A stretch of 64,000 bases of DNA, taken from positions 248,001-312,000 of the forward strand of contig NZ_CP009556.1 in assembly GCF_000959365.1 (NCBI RefSeq). Reading direction: 5' to 3'. The position numbers and the translations under genes were made by a program. The notes beneath the pieces were generated by a model that saw only the letters and a list, made by a program, of their open reading frames with translations, was not told where the DNA came from and did not search any database. The stretch is from Burkholderia oklahomensis C6786 (lineage in GTDB: Bacteria > Pseudomonadota > Gammaproteobacteria > Burkholderiales > Burkholderiaceae). Below are positions 17,666-29,267 of this stretch, piece by piece (the stretch's first letter is position 1; every line of letters starts with the position of its first letter).

Positions 17666-17745
17666 GGCCTCCTCGTCAGCGAAACAACGAAGAGGTTAAC
17701 AAAACGCGCGGCGGGTTAACAGCCCCCAAACACTCATTTTGTTAG
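16854..17745 (-). mobile_element. IS5-family insertion sequence (two-frame, IS427-like), 892 bp
   Basis: The ends are imperfect inverted repeats. The left end reads CTAACAGAATGA inward from 16854, and the right end, read on the minus strand from 17745, is CTAACAAAATGA. The similarity then continues into a T-rich stretch and GG. Between them is a DDE transposase encoded in two overlapping minus-strand frames, the organisation of the IS427 subgroup. Size and layout fit a full-length element. A target duplication could not be assigned with confidence from the flanks. It lies between the Pat-like gene and the H-NS gene and interrupts no recognisable gene. Confidence 0.8.
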
Positions 17746-18678
17746 AGTTTTTAAAAGGCACTCGCATTCGTTTTGAAACCGCCGTCTCGAAAATTCGATT
17801 GCGCCGAATGAAAAACCGGAAAAGCCAAGCTAGCGAAATTGAGGCGTTGCCGAATAGCAGACAATCTTCGTGCATTGTGCAGATCCGCTACGCGAGCAAT
17901 CGAACGACACGATTCGAGGTACGAGTGGAGTCGAATTCGTGGCGCAGCCGCACGGTACGATCGCAGCCACGTGCAAGAACAGCCGCCGCATCGCATATCG
18001 CGCAGTCGAACGGCCCTTCGCTCGCGGTCTCGCAAACGACGCGCCGCTCGCGATACACGCGCGCTCGCGCTTTACGACGAACGCGAATGTGTGCCAACCG
18101 GCACCGCGAGGCAATGAAGAACGCTTCTTCCGTGGATAACGATCGTTTTCCATTCGTACCGGCTACGATGTGCATCAAGCCCAGTGCCGTTCGAATGAGA
18201 AACCCGTCTCAAGAAAGTCGTCTGCGCGGGTCCACGGTTCGAATACGTTGTCCATTCCCGCTTATCGCGTGGCGGAATTGGACAGACGAATCAACGTGTC
18301 GGCGCGCCGCCTCCTCCTTGGCATCGCAATCGAATCGCGTTTCGGGCTCCCGATCCGAGCGCAAGGCGAAACGCGAATGGTGCGGAAACGGGACTCGCGC
18401 CTCGTCGCCAAAGGTGAGCGTTTTCGGGAACCAAGGTGAGGATGTTCGGGATTGCGCGCCGGGCTGCGCAAATATCGCAAATCGAAACGGAAAAAACCGA
18501 GCACGGCGTCCCGTTTGCACGATGCTGCGTGAAACAATTTCGCCGAATCGGCAAGTTCGAGTAGGACGTGAAATAACGCAATATCTGGCTAAATCCGCTG
18601 GTTTCAACGTCGAATCTACGCACAACCACCTGCGGCGCGAATTCGTACGGCCGCCGTGAAACAAACGAATCTCGTGCC
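17746..18678. other. Lower-GC gene-free region between the IS and the H-NS gene
   Basis: About 930 bases of visibly lower GC than the rest of the window. Open frames exist on both strands but read Arg/Ser-rich, without domain resemblance or ribosome sites, so I call no gene. It contains two adjacent copies of a ~22-base repeat (18408-18452). It may be the remains of transferred DNA. Confidence 0.5.
18408..18452. repeat. Two adjacent copies of a ~22-bp repeat; a third copy at 18733-18755
   Basis: Copy 1 at 18408-18429 begins CCAAAGGTGAGCGTTTTCGG. Copy 2 at 18431-18452 begins CCAAGGTGAGGATGTTCGGG. A third copy at 18733-18755 begins CCAAAGGTGAGGGTTTTCGG and abuts the stop codon of the H-NS gene. 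Within the window I see no further full copy; a partial look-alike is at 13688. Confidence 0.75.
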
Positions 18679-18720
18679 AAAAACAAAACGGTGCGAATGG
18701 CAGGTTTGCCGTTCGCACCG
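18679..18720 (-). terminator. Rho-independent terminator of the H-NS-like gene
   Basis: On the minus strand a 12-base stem (CGGTGCGAACGG pairing with CCATTCGCACCG, one G-T pair) with an 8-base loop spans 18720-18689. It is followed directly by TTTTGTTTTT, about 35 bases after the stop codon. Confidence 0.88.
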
Positions 18721-18754
18721 TCGTTCAAGGCGCCAAAGGTGAGGGTTTTCGGGA

Positions 18755-19045
18755 TTAGTCCTTGATCAGGAAGCGGTTGCGATTCTTGCCGAGCCAAGCC
18801 GGCGCCCGACCGCGGCCGCTCCAGGTCTCGCCCGTCTTCGGATTGAGGTACTTCGGCGGCAGCGAGCGCTTCGGCTTCGCCGTAGCCTTGACACTCCTGA
18901 ATCCCAACTCTTCCGGGGTGATGTCGTATTCCTCGATCTTCGCCTTGATATCGGCAATGGCGTCCGCGATCGCTTTTTCGCGTTCCTTGTCGATTTTATG
19001 TTGAAGTTTTTCGAGTTGTGCGGTCAGTTGCCTATAGGTCGCCAT
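18755..19045 (-). CDS. H-NS-family nucleoid-associated protein
   Basis: 96 residues. The N-terminal coiled coil (YRQLTAQLEKLQHKIDKEREKAIADAIADIKAKI) is for oligomerisation. The linker EEYDITPEELGF is followed by the C-terminal DNA-binding core KYLNPKTGETWSGRGRAPAWLGKNRNRFLIKD, with the GRGRAPAW minor-groove hook. Proteins of this BpH3/Bv3F type bind A+T-rich DNA and silence transferred genes. GGAGC eight bases before ATG 19045 supports the start. It is monocistronic with a strong terminator, lies beside an IS, and has an A+T-rich leader (about 19050-19145). It is probably one of several paralogues, and an island-borne copy is plausible. Confidence 0.92.
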   Translation of the reverse strand: MATYRQLTAQLEKLQHKIDKEREKAIADAIADIKAKIEEYDITPEELGFRSVKATAKPKRSLPPKYLNPKTGETWSGRGRAPAWLGKNRNRFLIKD

Positions 19046-19147
19046 ATGGATGAAGCTCCGTCTCGTTATTTATAGATGGAAGTATATGAATCAATTCCAA
19101 ATCAATCGAACATTTTTTGCATTACTTTCATATCCCGCAAGCGATGC

Positions 19148-19435
19148 TCAAAAGCCATTTCTAGCCTTGCATGCGAAGAGAAGGTTTCGCACGCCGTTAT
19201 CGACCGATTGGCTGATCGTGTCGAAATCGCCGCCGCAAATGCCGCGCGCATTTTGAATGCAGGTGTCCCACGGACCACCGGCGGGACACTGGACCATCGT
19301 GGTCGCACGCCCGTCGGACGTAAACAGCGGCGCGCTGCTTCCGCAGCCTGAAAGCCCCGCTATTAAAGCAATCAAAAATATTGTCCGCAAGAACGCGCCG
19401 CATTGCCCCGGCGCCGGCGCACCCGTCTGTTTCAT
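19148..19435 (-). CDS. Small cysteine-containing lipoprotein of unknown function
   Basis: 95 residues. A hydrophobic signal segment, FLRTIFLIALIAGLSGC, ends in a lipobox with the lipidated Cys near residue 31. The mature part SSAPLFTSDGRATTMVQCPAGGPWDTCIQNARGICGG contains four cysteines that could form two disulfides in the periplasm. ATG 19435 is the best start, because upstream codons in the frame run through non-signal sequence. GGAG lies upstream, though somewhat far. The downstream neighbour on this strand is the H-NS gene; upstream is another exported protein, so the pair may be co-transcribed. No family recognised. Confidence 0.6.
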   Translation of the reverse strand: MKQTGAPAPGQCGAFLRTIFLIALIAGLSGCGSSAPLFTSDGRATTMVQCPAGGPWDTCIQNARGICGGDFDTISQSVDNGVRNLLFACKARNGF

Positions 19436-19502
19436 GAATCTGCCTATCGCTCCGCTTTCTTCTTGAACGACGCGAGTATATGCCAAGCCACGCGACAAAG
19501 GG

Positions 19503-20297
19503 TCAATCGGGTGCAACGAGTGTCTTATAGGGAGCACGGCCGTGAGGATCGTCGGTAAGCCGAATGAATACTTGCTCGACGTCGGGCAGCGCCTCGAGCC
19601 TGCGTCGCAACGCATCGCGATCGAACGATGCGGGCGCGCATCCCTCGGCATAAATGAAGCGGCGCTGAATCGTGATCCAGATGCTCGTGCCGGCCAAAGC
19701 CGCATCGCCGCCGGCAAATTGCTTTTTCAGTTCTTCGGCAATCGGCTTGTCGTATAAATAGGAATTCGGTTTGCTGCAGCGATGCGCGAGCCAGCAAGTC
19801 GTTCCGCGCTCGACGCGGTAATGCGCATCATCCTCCATTTGCGCACGCGTCATCAACGGACCGAGCGGAACCGGGCATTCGGCAATCGCATTCGACAATG
19901 CAAAAAAAGGATCGTCATACCAATTGCGCCGCTCGACCGAAGCAGACGATCCCGACGATGCGGGCGACATCGATGACGCGGGCGACGCAGCCGCCACCGC
20001 TGACGAAGCCGCTGACGAAGCCGCTGACGAAGCCGCTGACGAAGCCGCTGACGAAGCCGCTGACGAAGCCGCTGACGAAGCCGCTGACGAAGCCGCTGAC
20101 GAAGCCGCTGACGAAGCCGCTGACGAAGCCGCTGACGAAGCCGCTGACGAAGCCGCTGACGAAGCCGCTGACTGCGACGTCGCTATCCGCGACGTCGCAG
20201 TCGATACGGATGAGGCGGACGACACGCCGTTCTGCGCGAACGCATGCGCGGCAACCGCGAGCACCACGCACGACGCGGCGATCTCGATGCGCTTCAT
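19503..20297 (-). CDS. Exported protein with a long SAAS repeat tract
   Basis: 264 residues. A signal peptide (MKRIEIAASCVVLAVAAHAFA) cleaved before QNG is followed by a low-complexity Ser/Ala tract of about fourteen four-residue repeats (SAAS) encoded by a 12-bp VNTR. A C-terminal region of ~130 residues (ERRNWYDDPFFALSNAIAECPVPLGPLMTRAQMEDDAHYRVERGTTCW ..., RRRLEALPDVEQVFIRLTDDPHG) has no family I recognise but has three Cys and a compact, folded composition. GGAGG six bases upstream fixes ATG 20297 over an earlier in-frame codon. The Ser/Ala tract probably acts as a flexible linker or spacer in the periplasm or envelope; that role is inference. Confidence 0.72.
   Translation of the reverse strand: MKRIEIAASCVVLAVAAHAFAQNGVSSASSVSTATSRIATSQSAASSAASSAASSAASSAASSAASSAASSAASSAASSAASSAASSAASSAASSAASSAVAAASPASSMSPASSGSSASVERRNWYDDPFFALSNAIAECPVPLGPLMTRAQMEDDAHYRVERGTTCWLAHRCSKPNSYLYDKPIAEELKKQFAGGDAALAGTSIWITIQRRFIYAEGCAPASFDRDALRRRLEALPDVEQVFIRLTDDPHGRAPYKTLVAPD
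19999..20172. repeat. 12-bp coding tandem repeat (14.5 units)
   Basis: The unit GAAGCCGCTGAC repeats without a mismatch from 20005 to 20172, preceded by a half unit GCTGAC at 19999. Read on the minus strand it encodes repeated Ser-Ala-Ala-Ser. Because 12 is a multiple of three, copy-number change alters tract length without breaking the frame. Confidence 0.97.
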
Positions 20298-20378
20298 CAC
20301 AACCTCCATGCGAATACGCCCGCCCGCTCGCGCGAGCGTCGACACCTGCGCGGCGAATGCGTCCCGCGCGTCGGTCCG

Positions 20379-21911
<1,533 letters not shown>

Positions 21912-22121
21912 TTCTTTCTTGTCCACAAAGCGAGACGGATTATCTCACGCAGGAGACAGAGGGCAAGAGGCCGTCGCGCAAGCCTGGCGGGCCGATCGAG
22001 GCGCCGCGCGCGCCGCATTCGTCTACACATAGAGACGTTTTCGGTAGAATCGGACGCAGCCGGCAGCCGGCGGTGCAGCACGCCCCGCTGCCGGCGCGGC
22101 TGCGGCCCGCCGCACGGCCGA

Positions 22122-22136
22122 TGGCACGAATCCTGC
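22122..22136 (+). promoter_or_regulatory. Sigma-54 (-24/-12) promoter of the permease gene
   Basis: TGGCACGAATCCTGC matches the sigma-54 consensus (TGGCACG, four bases, TTGC) with the GG and GC dinucleotides exactly ten bases apart; one position of the -12 box differs. It lies ~75 bases before the permease start, downstream of the divergent activator. A CCGGCAG/CTGCCGG inverted repeat at 22060-22066 and 22088-22094 may be an activator site. Confidence 0.75.
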
Positions 22137-22211
22137 GGAAGAGCCGCCGGAGCGTCGCGCCGCCCGTCTGGCGCGCCCGCCCGCACAACAACCAAGATTT
22201 AGGAGACTCTC

Positions 22212-23615
22212 TTGTCATTCTTGATCGTCCTCGCCGCGCTGGCCTTCCTGATGTTCGCCGCGTACCGCGGCTACAGCGTGATCCTGTTCGCGCCCGTCGC
22301 CGCGCTGGGCGCGGTGCTGCTGACCGATCCCGCCGCCGTCGCCCCCGTCTTCTCCGGCATCTTCATGGAAAAGATGGTCGGCTTCGTGAAACTCTACTTC
22401 CCGGTGTTCCTGCTCGGCGCGGTATTCGGCAAGGTCATCGAGCTGTCCGGCTTCTCCGAGGCGATCGTCGCGGCCGCGATCCGCTACATCGGCCGCTCGC
22501 GCGCGAATGCGGTGATCGTCGCGGTCTGCGCGCTCCTTACCTATGGCGGCGTGTCGCTGTTCGTCGTCGTGTTCGCCGTCTATCCGTTCGCGGCCGAGCT
22601 CTATCGTCAGAGCAACATTCCGAAGCGGCTCATGCCGGGCGCGATCGCGCTCGGCGCGTTCTCGTTCACGATGGATTCGCTGCCGGGCACGCCGCAGATC
22701 CAGAACATCATCCCGACGACGTTCTTCAAGACCACCGCGTGGGCCGCGCCCGCGCTCGGCACGATCGGGTCGGTCTTCATCATCGTCGTCGGCCTGTCGT
22801 ATCTCGAATGGCGCCGCCGCTCGGCGCTCGCGCGCGGCGAAGGCTACGGCACGTCGCTCATCAACGAGCCCGAGCGCGTCGAAACGCAGTCGTTGCCGCA
22901 TCCGATCCTCGCGGTGTCGCCGCTCGTGCTCGTCGGCGTCGCGAACTTCACGCTGACGAAACTGATTCCAGTGTGGTACGGCGGCGCGTCGTACACGGTG
23001 CCGCCCGACGTGCTGCCGGGCGTCCACGCGCCGATCACGACGCCGATCAAGACGGTCGTCGCGATCTGGTCGGTCGAAGCGGCGCTGTTGCTCGGCATCC
23101 TGCTCGTCGTCATCACCGCGTTCAAGCGCGTGCACGAGCGCTTTGCGACCGGTACCAAGGCGGCGGTCGGCGGCGCGCTCCTCGCCGCGATGAACACCGC
23201 GTCCGAATACGGCTTCGGCGGCGTGATCGCCGCGCTGCCGGGCTTCATCGTCGTCGGCGATGCGTTGAAGAACATCCCGAATCCGCTCGTCAACGCCGCC
23301 GTGTCGGTCAGCTCGCTCGCGGGGATCACGGGCTCGGCGTCGGGCGGGATGAGCATCGCGCTCGCCGCGATGTCGGATCTCTTCATCAAGGGCGCGCAGG
23401 CCGCGCAGATTCCGATGGACGTGCTGCACCGGGTCGTCGCGATGGCGAGCGGCGGCATGGACACGCTGCCGCACAACGGCGCGGTGATCACGCTGCTCGC
23501 GGTGACGGGCCTCACGCACCGCGAGTCGTATCGCGACATCTTCGCCGTGACCATCATCAAGACGCTCGCGGTGTTCTTCGTGATCGCCGTCTATTATCTG
23601 ACGGGGCTCGTATGA
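22212..23615 (+). CDS. GntP-family permease (organic-anion/proton symporter)
   Basis: 467 residues, ~12 hydrophobic spans, the usual length of GntP carriers. Recognisable blocks are FAAYRGYSVILFAPVAALGAVLL, YFPVFLLGAVFGKVIELSGFSEAIVAAAIRYIGRSRAN, TYGGVSLFVVVFAVYPFAAELYRQSNIPKRL, GAFSFTMDSLPGTPQIQNIIPT, and GMDTLPHNGAVITLL. GntP relatives import gluconate, D-serine, glycerate or 3-hydroxybutyrate across the inner membrane. The TTG start at 22212 is chosen because AGGAGA sits at 22201-22206. Expression is very likely sigma-54 dependent through the divergent activator. The substrate is unproven; 3-hydroxybutyrate is the leading guess by analogy with the hbcR-hbcT layout in Pseudomonas. Confidence 0.88.
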   Translation: MSFLIVLAALAFLMFAAYRGYSVILFAPVAALGAVLLTDPAAVAPVFSGIFMEKMVGFVKLYFPVFLLGAVFGKVIELSGFSEAIVAAAIRYIGRSRANAVIVAVCALLTYGGVSLFVVVFAVYPFAAELYRQSNIPKRLMPGAIALGAFSFTMDSLPGTPQIQNIIPTTFFKTTAWAAPALGTIGSVFIIVVGLSYLEWRRRSALARGEGYGTSLINEPERVETQSLPHPILAVSPLVLVGVANFTLTKLIPVWYGGASYTVPPDVLPGVHAPITTPIKTVVAIWSVEAALLLGILLVVITAFKRVHERFATGTKAAVGGALLAAMNTASEYGFGGVIAALPGFIVVGDALKNIPNPLVNAAVSVSSLAGITGSASGGMSIALAAMSDLFIKGAQAAQIPMDVLHRVVAMASGGMDTLPHNGAVITLLAVTGLTHRESYRDIFAVTIIKTLAVFFVIAVYYLTGLV

Positions 23616-23622
23616 TCTGACG

Positions 23623-23643
23623 ACGGGCGCAACGCGCCCGTTT
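23623..23643 (+). terminator. Terminator hairpin after the permease gene
   Basis: ACGGGCGC, AAC loop, GCGCCCGT, then TTT; it begins 8 bases after the stop codon. The stem is perfect but the T run is short. Confidence 0.6.
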
Positions 23644-23685
23644 CGCGACGGCCGCCGGCCGGCTTCGACGAAGCGCCCGCGAACA

Positions 23686-23737
23686 AATCGGCCCGGCGCC
23701 CGCCGCTCGACGGCGCGCCGGGCCGATTCCGTTTTCT
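23686..23737 (+). terminator. Second, stronger hairpin downstream of the permease gene
   Basis: A perfect 14-base stem (AATCGGCCCGGCGC at 23686-23699 with its complement at 23715-23728) and a 15-base loop are followed by CCGTTTTCTC. Probably a back-up terminator insulating the next gene. Confidence 0.65.
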
Positions 23738-23953
23738 CTCATACTTTTAGCGTGACGCGCCGCCGCAACATGCGGATTTGCGCGAGCGCCGGCGGGCCCG
23801 CCGCGCAGCGCGCGGCAACGCTTCGGCAGGCCGTCCGGCCATACCGGTCGAACGCCTCGCGAAATTCTCATTGCCGCCGCCCGGTTCGGTTAAACTGCAT
23901 TCAAGCAGTCCGCAAAGCAACATTTCCTACTTCACGATACGAGGACACGTTCA

Positions 23954-24226
23954 ATGCGCACGACCGGTTCTTCCGGGGCCATGACCCTGCTAACCGAATT
24001 CGATCCGGCCGACGGTCGCGAGCATCGCTCGCTGCGTCTTGCGGCCACCGAAGACGGCAAAAGCGTACTGCTCATCGAAATCGACGAACGCAAGCCCGGC
24101 ATCCATCGGGAAGTACGCTACGAAATCACGCCCGCCGAGTTGATCGCCGCGATTCGTTCGCACGGCGCGGAACTGCCGGGTGAAACGCACGGCACCATTC
24201 CGCCCGTCCGCAGCACGACGTCCTGA
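23954..24226 (+). CDS. Conserved hypothetical protein, 90 residues
   Basis: A small soluble protein, MRTTGSSGAMTLLTEFDPADGREHRSLRLAATEDGKSVLL..., with alternating beta-strand-like segments (SVLLIEIDE, HREVRYEITPAELIAAIRSHG). GAGG at about 23940 before ATG 23954 and a normal codon pattern support it as a gene. It lies alone between the permease terminators and the DedA-like gene. No family recognised. Confidence 0.6.
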   Translation: MRTTGSSGAMTLLTEFDPADGREHRSLRLAATEDGKSVLLIEIDERKPGIHREVRYEITPAELIAAIRSHGAELPGETHGTIPPVRSTTS

Positions 24227-24384
24227 TCCCCCAGTCATGGTGAGGCCGCGGCCGGCCCGCGCCCTCACCGTCTGCGCCGCGCGCCGACGCGCGCTGTGAT
24301 CCCCTTCCCGAAAATAGCCGATAATCGGCACATCTACGCGCTCCATGCCGCGCGCTTCTCGCGGCGACCCTTCATCATTTCGTC

Positions 24385-25374
24385 ATGCTTCATGATCTCG
24401 TCGCCCGTTTCGGGCCGCTCATCGTGTTCGCCAACGTGCTCGCCGCCGCGATCGGCCTGCCCGTGCCGGCCATGCCGACGCTCGTGCTGTTCGGCGCAAT
24501 GGCGACGCTGCATCCGGACGCGATCGGCGCGCAGCTCGCGCCCGTGCTCGCACTCGCGGTGCTCGCGGCGCTGATCGGCGACACCGCGTGGTACATCGCC
24601 GGTCGGCATTTCGGCGGCCGTGCGCTGAAAACCTTATGCAAGCTTTCGCTGTCGCGCGACAGCTGCGTGAGAAAAACCGAACGCTTCTTCGGCCGCTGGG
24701 GCGTGCGCGTGCTCGCCGTCGCGCGCTTCATCCCCGGTCTGTCGCTGATCTCGGTGCCGATGGCGGGCGCGCTCGGCACGCGCTATCGAACGTTCGTCGG
24801 CTACGACGGCCTCGGCGCGCTGCTGTGGGCAAGCTGCGGCATCGCCGTCGGGTTCGCGTTCGCGAAACAGATCGATTGGCTTTTCACCGGCGCGAACCGG
24901 CTCGGCCGCGCGGTGCTCGTCGTGATCGTCGCGCTGCTCGCGCTCTATACGGCCGTGCGCTGGATGCGCCGTCGCGCGCTGATTCGCCAGCTCGCGAACG
25001 CGCGGATCGACGTCGACGAACTCGACCAGCTGCTGCAAGCCGATCCCGCGCCGGTAATCGTCGACGCGCGCTCGCCCGAACACCGCAAGCTCGATCCGTA
25101 CGCAATCCCGGGCGCGCAACTCGCCGACGAACGCGATCTGCGCGACATCGTCGCGCACTATCCGGCGACGCAGAAATTCGTGATCTATTGCTCGTGCCCG
25201 AACGAGGTGACGGCGGCGCTGATGGCTCAGCGCCTCAAGCAGGCCGGCTTCGCCGACGCGCTCGCGCTGCGCGGCGGCCTCGACGCATGGCGCGACACGG
25301 GCCGGCAATTGATCGAGCTCGATCCGCAAGCGGCGAGCGAAGCGGTGCTCGCACCCGCGCCGAAGACCGCCTGA
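24385..25374 (+). CDS. DedA-family membrane protein fused to a rhodanese domain
   Basis: 329 residues. Residues ~1-205 are a DedA/SNARE-associated membrane domain with several spans: GPLIVFANVLAAAIGLPVPAMPTLVLFGAM, LAALIGDTAWYIAGRHFGG, FGRWGVRVLAVARFIPGLSLISVPMAGALG with the family Arg, and LGALLWASCGIAVGFAF. Residues ~225-315 are a cytoplasmic rhodanese domain: PVIVDARSPEHRKLDPYAIPGAQLADE, VIYCSCPNEVTAALMAQRLKQAGF with the likely active-site Cys near 269, and LRGGLDAW. DedA proteins flip or transport polyprenyl- or phospholipids and support proton-motive-force homeostasis. The rhodanese part may handle sulfane sulfur. The fusion is uninterrupted; how the halves cooperate is unknown. Confidence 0.85.
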   Translation: MLHDLVARFGPLIVFANVLAAAIGLPVPAMPTLVLFGAMATLHPDAIGAQLAPVLALAVLAALIGDTAWYIAGRHFGGRALKTLCKLSLSRDSCVRKTERFFGRWGVRVLAVARFIPGLSLISVPMAGALGTRYRTFVGYDGLGALLWASCGIAVGFAFAKQIDWLFTGANRLGRAVLVVIVALLALYTAVRWMRRRALIRQLANARIDVDELDQLLQADPAPVIVDARSPEHRKLDPYAIPGAQLADERDLRDIVAHYPATQKFVIYCSCPNEVTAALMAQRLKQAGFADALALRGGLDAWRDTGRQLIELDPQAASEAVLAPAPKTA

Positions 25375-25528
25375 TCGAACGGATGCGCGGCTGCGTGCGC
25401 GCGCATCGCGCGGGGCGCGGCGAACGGCGGCGGCTTGCGCGTGCGGACGCGTGCCGCGCACCGCCGCGGAGATGTCGATGTCGGGCGGCAGCCGAGCCCG
25501 CGCCGCCGCCCGAATCGTTTCGGAATGC

Positions 25529-26989
25529 TCAGAACACCTTCACAGGCACGTTCACGACCAGCCGGTATTCCTGGTTGGTGCTGTCCGAGTAGTGCGTCGA
25601 GCCGACGTGCCACATCGCGATGAACGTGATCTTCGTGTCCTTGAACTTGCCGCTCTGGATCGTGTATGACGGGATGAAGCCGAACTCGTGATGGCGGCCC
25701 TGCACCGGCGCGCCGTCCTTCCAGTAGATGCTCGAGCGCGTCGGATCGAGCGCCGCGCTCGCGGAGCCATCCGCGCCCCAGCCCGTCACGCCCCACACCA
25801 TCGCCTTGAAGCCGGGCAGCCCCGCCTCCTTGCCGTAGAACGTGTAGCGCAACTGCAGCGATTTTTCGTGCGGCGCGTTGTAGTCGACGTCCATCGAATC
25901 GACAAGGAAGATGCCGTTCGTTTCGTTCAGGTAATCGAAGAACTGATCGCCGAGCACCTGCTGATAGCCGAGCAGCAGTTCGTGCGGACCGTGCTGCGCG
26001 GCGAGCGACAAGCTGTACGCGTTGTTGTCGATCTTGCCCTGGCGCGCGTCGCCCGTGTCGTGCGTCGAATAGAAGTTGCCGAAGCCCGTCCACTTGACCG
26101 TCTGCGGCGAGCCGTAGCTCTGCTTGACCGAGCCGTAGTACTGGCGCCATACGTCGTCGGCCTGGCCCGCATAGAACGACGCCGAGCCCGTCGACGAATA
26201 ATCCCAGGTGCCGCCCAGGTACGTGAAGCGATCGACGCGCGTGCCGCCGTATTGGGTCGTCAGGTTCGTGAGCGTCGTGTGGCCGCGCGCGTTCGTCTTC
26301 GTGAAGCTGCCCGCTTCGAGCATCACGTTCTTGAATTCGTTGCTGACGATCGTCGCGCCGAGGAACGTCGGCGGCAGCGCGCGGTTGTCGTGCTGCTCCA
26401 AGAACGGATTGTCGACCGCCTGCAAACCGTACTTGATCACGGTGTTCGAAATGCGCGCCTTCACGTCATAGATGCCGGGAAACGCCCAAGCGAGCTGGTT
26501 CGAGCCGCCGCCGCCCTTCGCGATGTGCACCATGTTGCCCGCGCCCGCGCCGCCGTCGAGCTTCAGCGCCGCGTAGATCGACGCGTCGACGCCGAAGCCG
26601 ATCAGCCCGCCCGTATAGCCGGACTCGAAGTTCGCCATCACGCCCTGGATCCACGCGCGGCGATGCGGCCCGCCCTTCGCATCGAGCACGTCCGCGTAGT
26701 TGCGGAACAGCACGTCGAAATGACTGTCGGCAATGAAGCCTTTCGATTTCGACTGGCTCGACACCGGCTCCGGCGGCATGACCTCCTGCGTGGCGTCGGC
26801 GTTGATGATCGCGTTCGGCGTCGTCGCCTGCTGCGCAAGCGTCGCGGCGGGCGCCGCCTTCGCCGGCGCGGCCGGCGCCGCGTCATCCGCACGCGCCGCG
26901 CCTGCGATCGACACGCCGGCGAGCATCGGCAGTCCCCACGCGAGCAGGACTGCTCGCGCGACCCTCTTCATCGATTGATGTTGTGTCAT
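25529..26989 (-). CDS. OprD-like outer-membrane porin
   Basis: 486 residues. The signal peptide (MKRVARAVLLAWGLPMLAGVSIAGAARA) is cleaved before DDA and followed by an Ala/Pro-rich spacer. A beta-barrel of the OprD family then starts at GFIADSHFDVLFRNYADVLD and includes AWIQGVMANFESGYTGGLIGFGVDASIYAALKLDGG, ARISNTVIKYGLQ and LEAGSFTKTNARG. It ends EYRLVVNVPVKVF with the terminal Phe needed for barrel assembly. OprD channels pass amino acids, short peptides or organic acids. AGAGAAG before ATG 26989 supports the start. It lies downstream of oppABCDF on the same strand with a ~157-base gap, so it is probably the outer-membrane partner of the peptide transporter. Confidence 0.85.
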   Translation of the reverse strand: MTQHQSMKRVARAVLLAWGLPMLAGVSIAGAARADDAAPAAPAKAAPAATLAQQATTPNAIINADATQEVMPPEPVSSQSKSKGFIADSHFDVLFRNYADVLDAKGGPHRRAWIQGVMANFESGYTGGLIGFGVDASIYAALKLDGGAGAGNMVHIAKGGGGSNQLAWAFPGIYDVKARISNTVIKYGLQAVDNPFLEQHDNRALPPTFLGATIVSNEFKNVMLEAGSFTKTNARGHTTLTNLTTQYGGTRVDRFTYLGGTWDYSSTGSASFYAGQADDVWRQYYGSVKQSYGSPQTVKWTGFGNFYSTHDTGDARQGKIDNNAYSLSLAAQHGPHELLLGYQQVLGDQFFDYLNETNGIFLVDSMDVDYNAPHEKSLQLRYTFYGKEAGLPGFKAMVWGVTGWGADGSASAALDPTRSSIYWKDGAPVQGRHHEFGFIPSYTIQSGKFKDTKITFIAMWHVGSTHYSDSTNQEYRLVVNVPVKVF

Positions 26990-27146
26990 TGCGCTTCTCT
27001 TTTTATGTTGACAACCCACTCGCCGGCCGCGCATCGCGGCCGGCGACACCCCGACGCGCCGCCGTGACGACGCGTCTTCCCGCGACGCGAAGATCATCCG
27101 CGCCGTCCACACCCCTGTTGGCTTGTTGTGTCTTTGTCGGTACTGC

Positions 27147-29266
<2,120 letters not shown>

Positions 29267-29267
29267 C

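Noticed and set aside
18205..18245. A tRNA-like T-arm sequence (GGTTCGAAT) after the IS
   Set aside because: The flanking bases do not form a T stem, acceptor stem or anticodon arm, so no tRNA is called.
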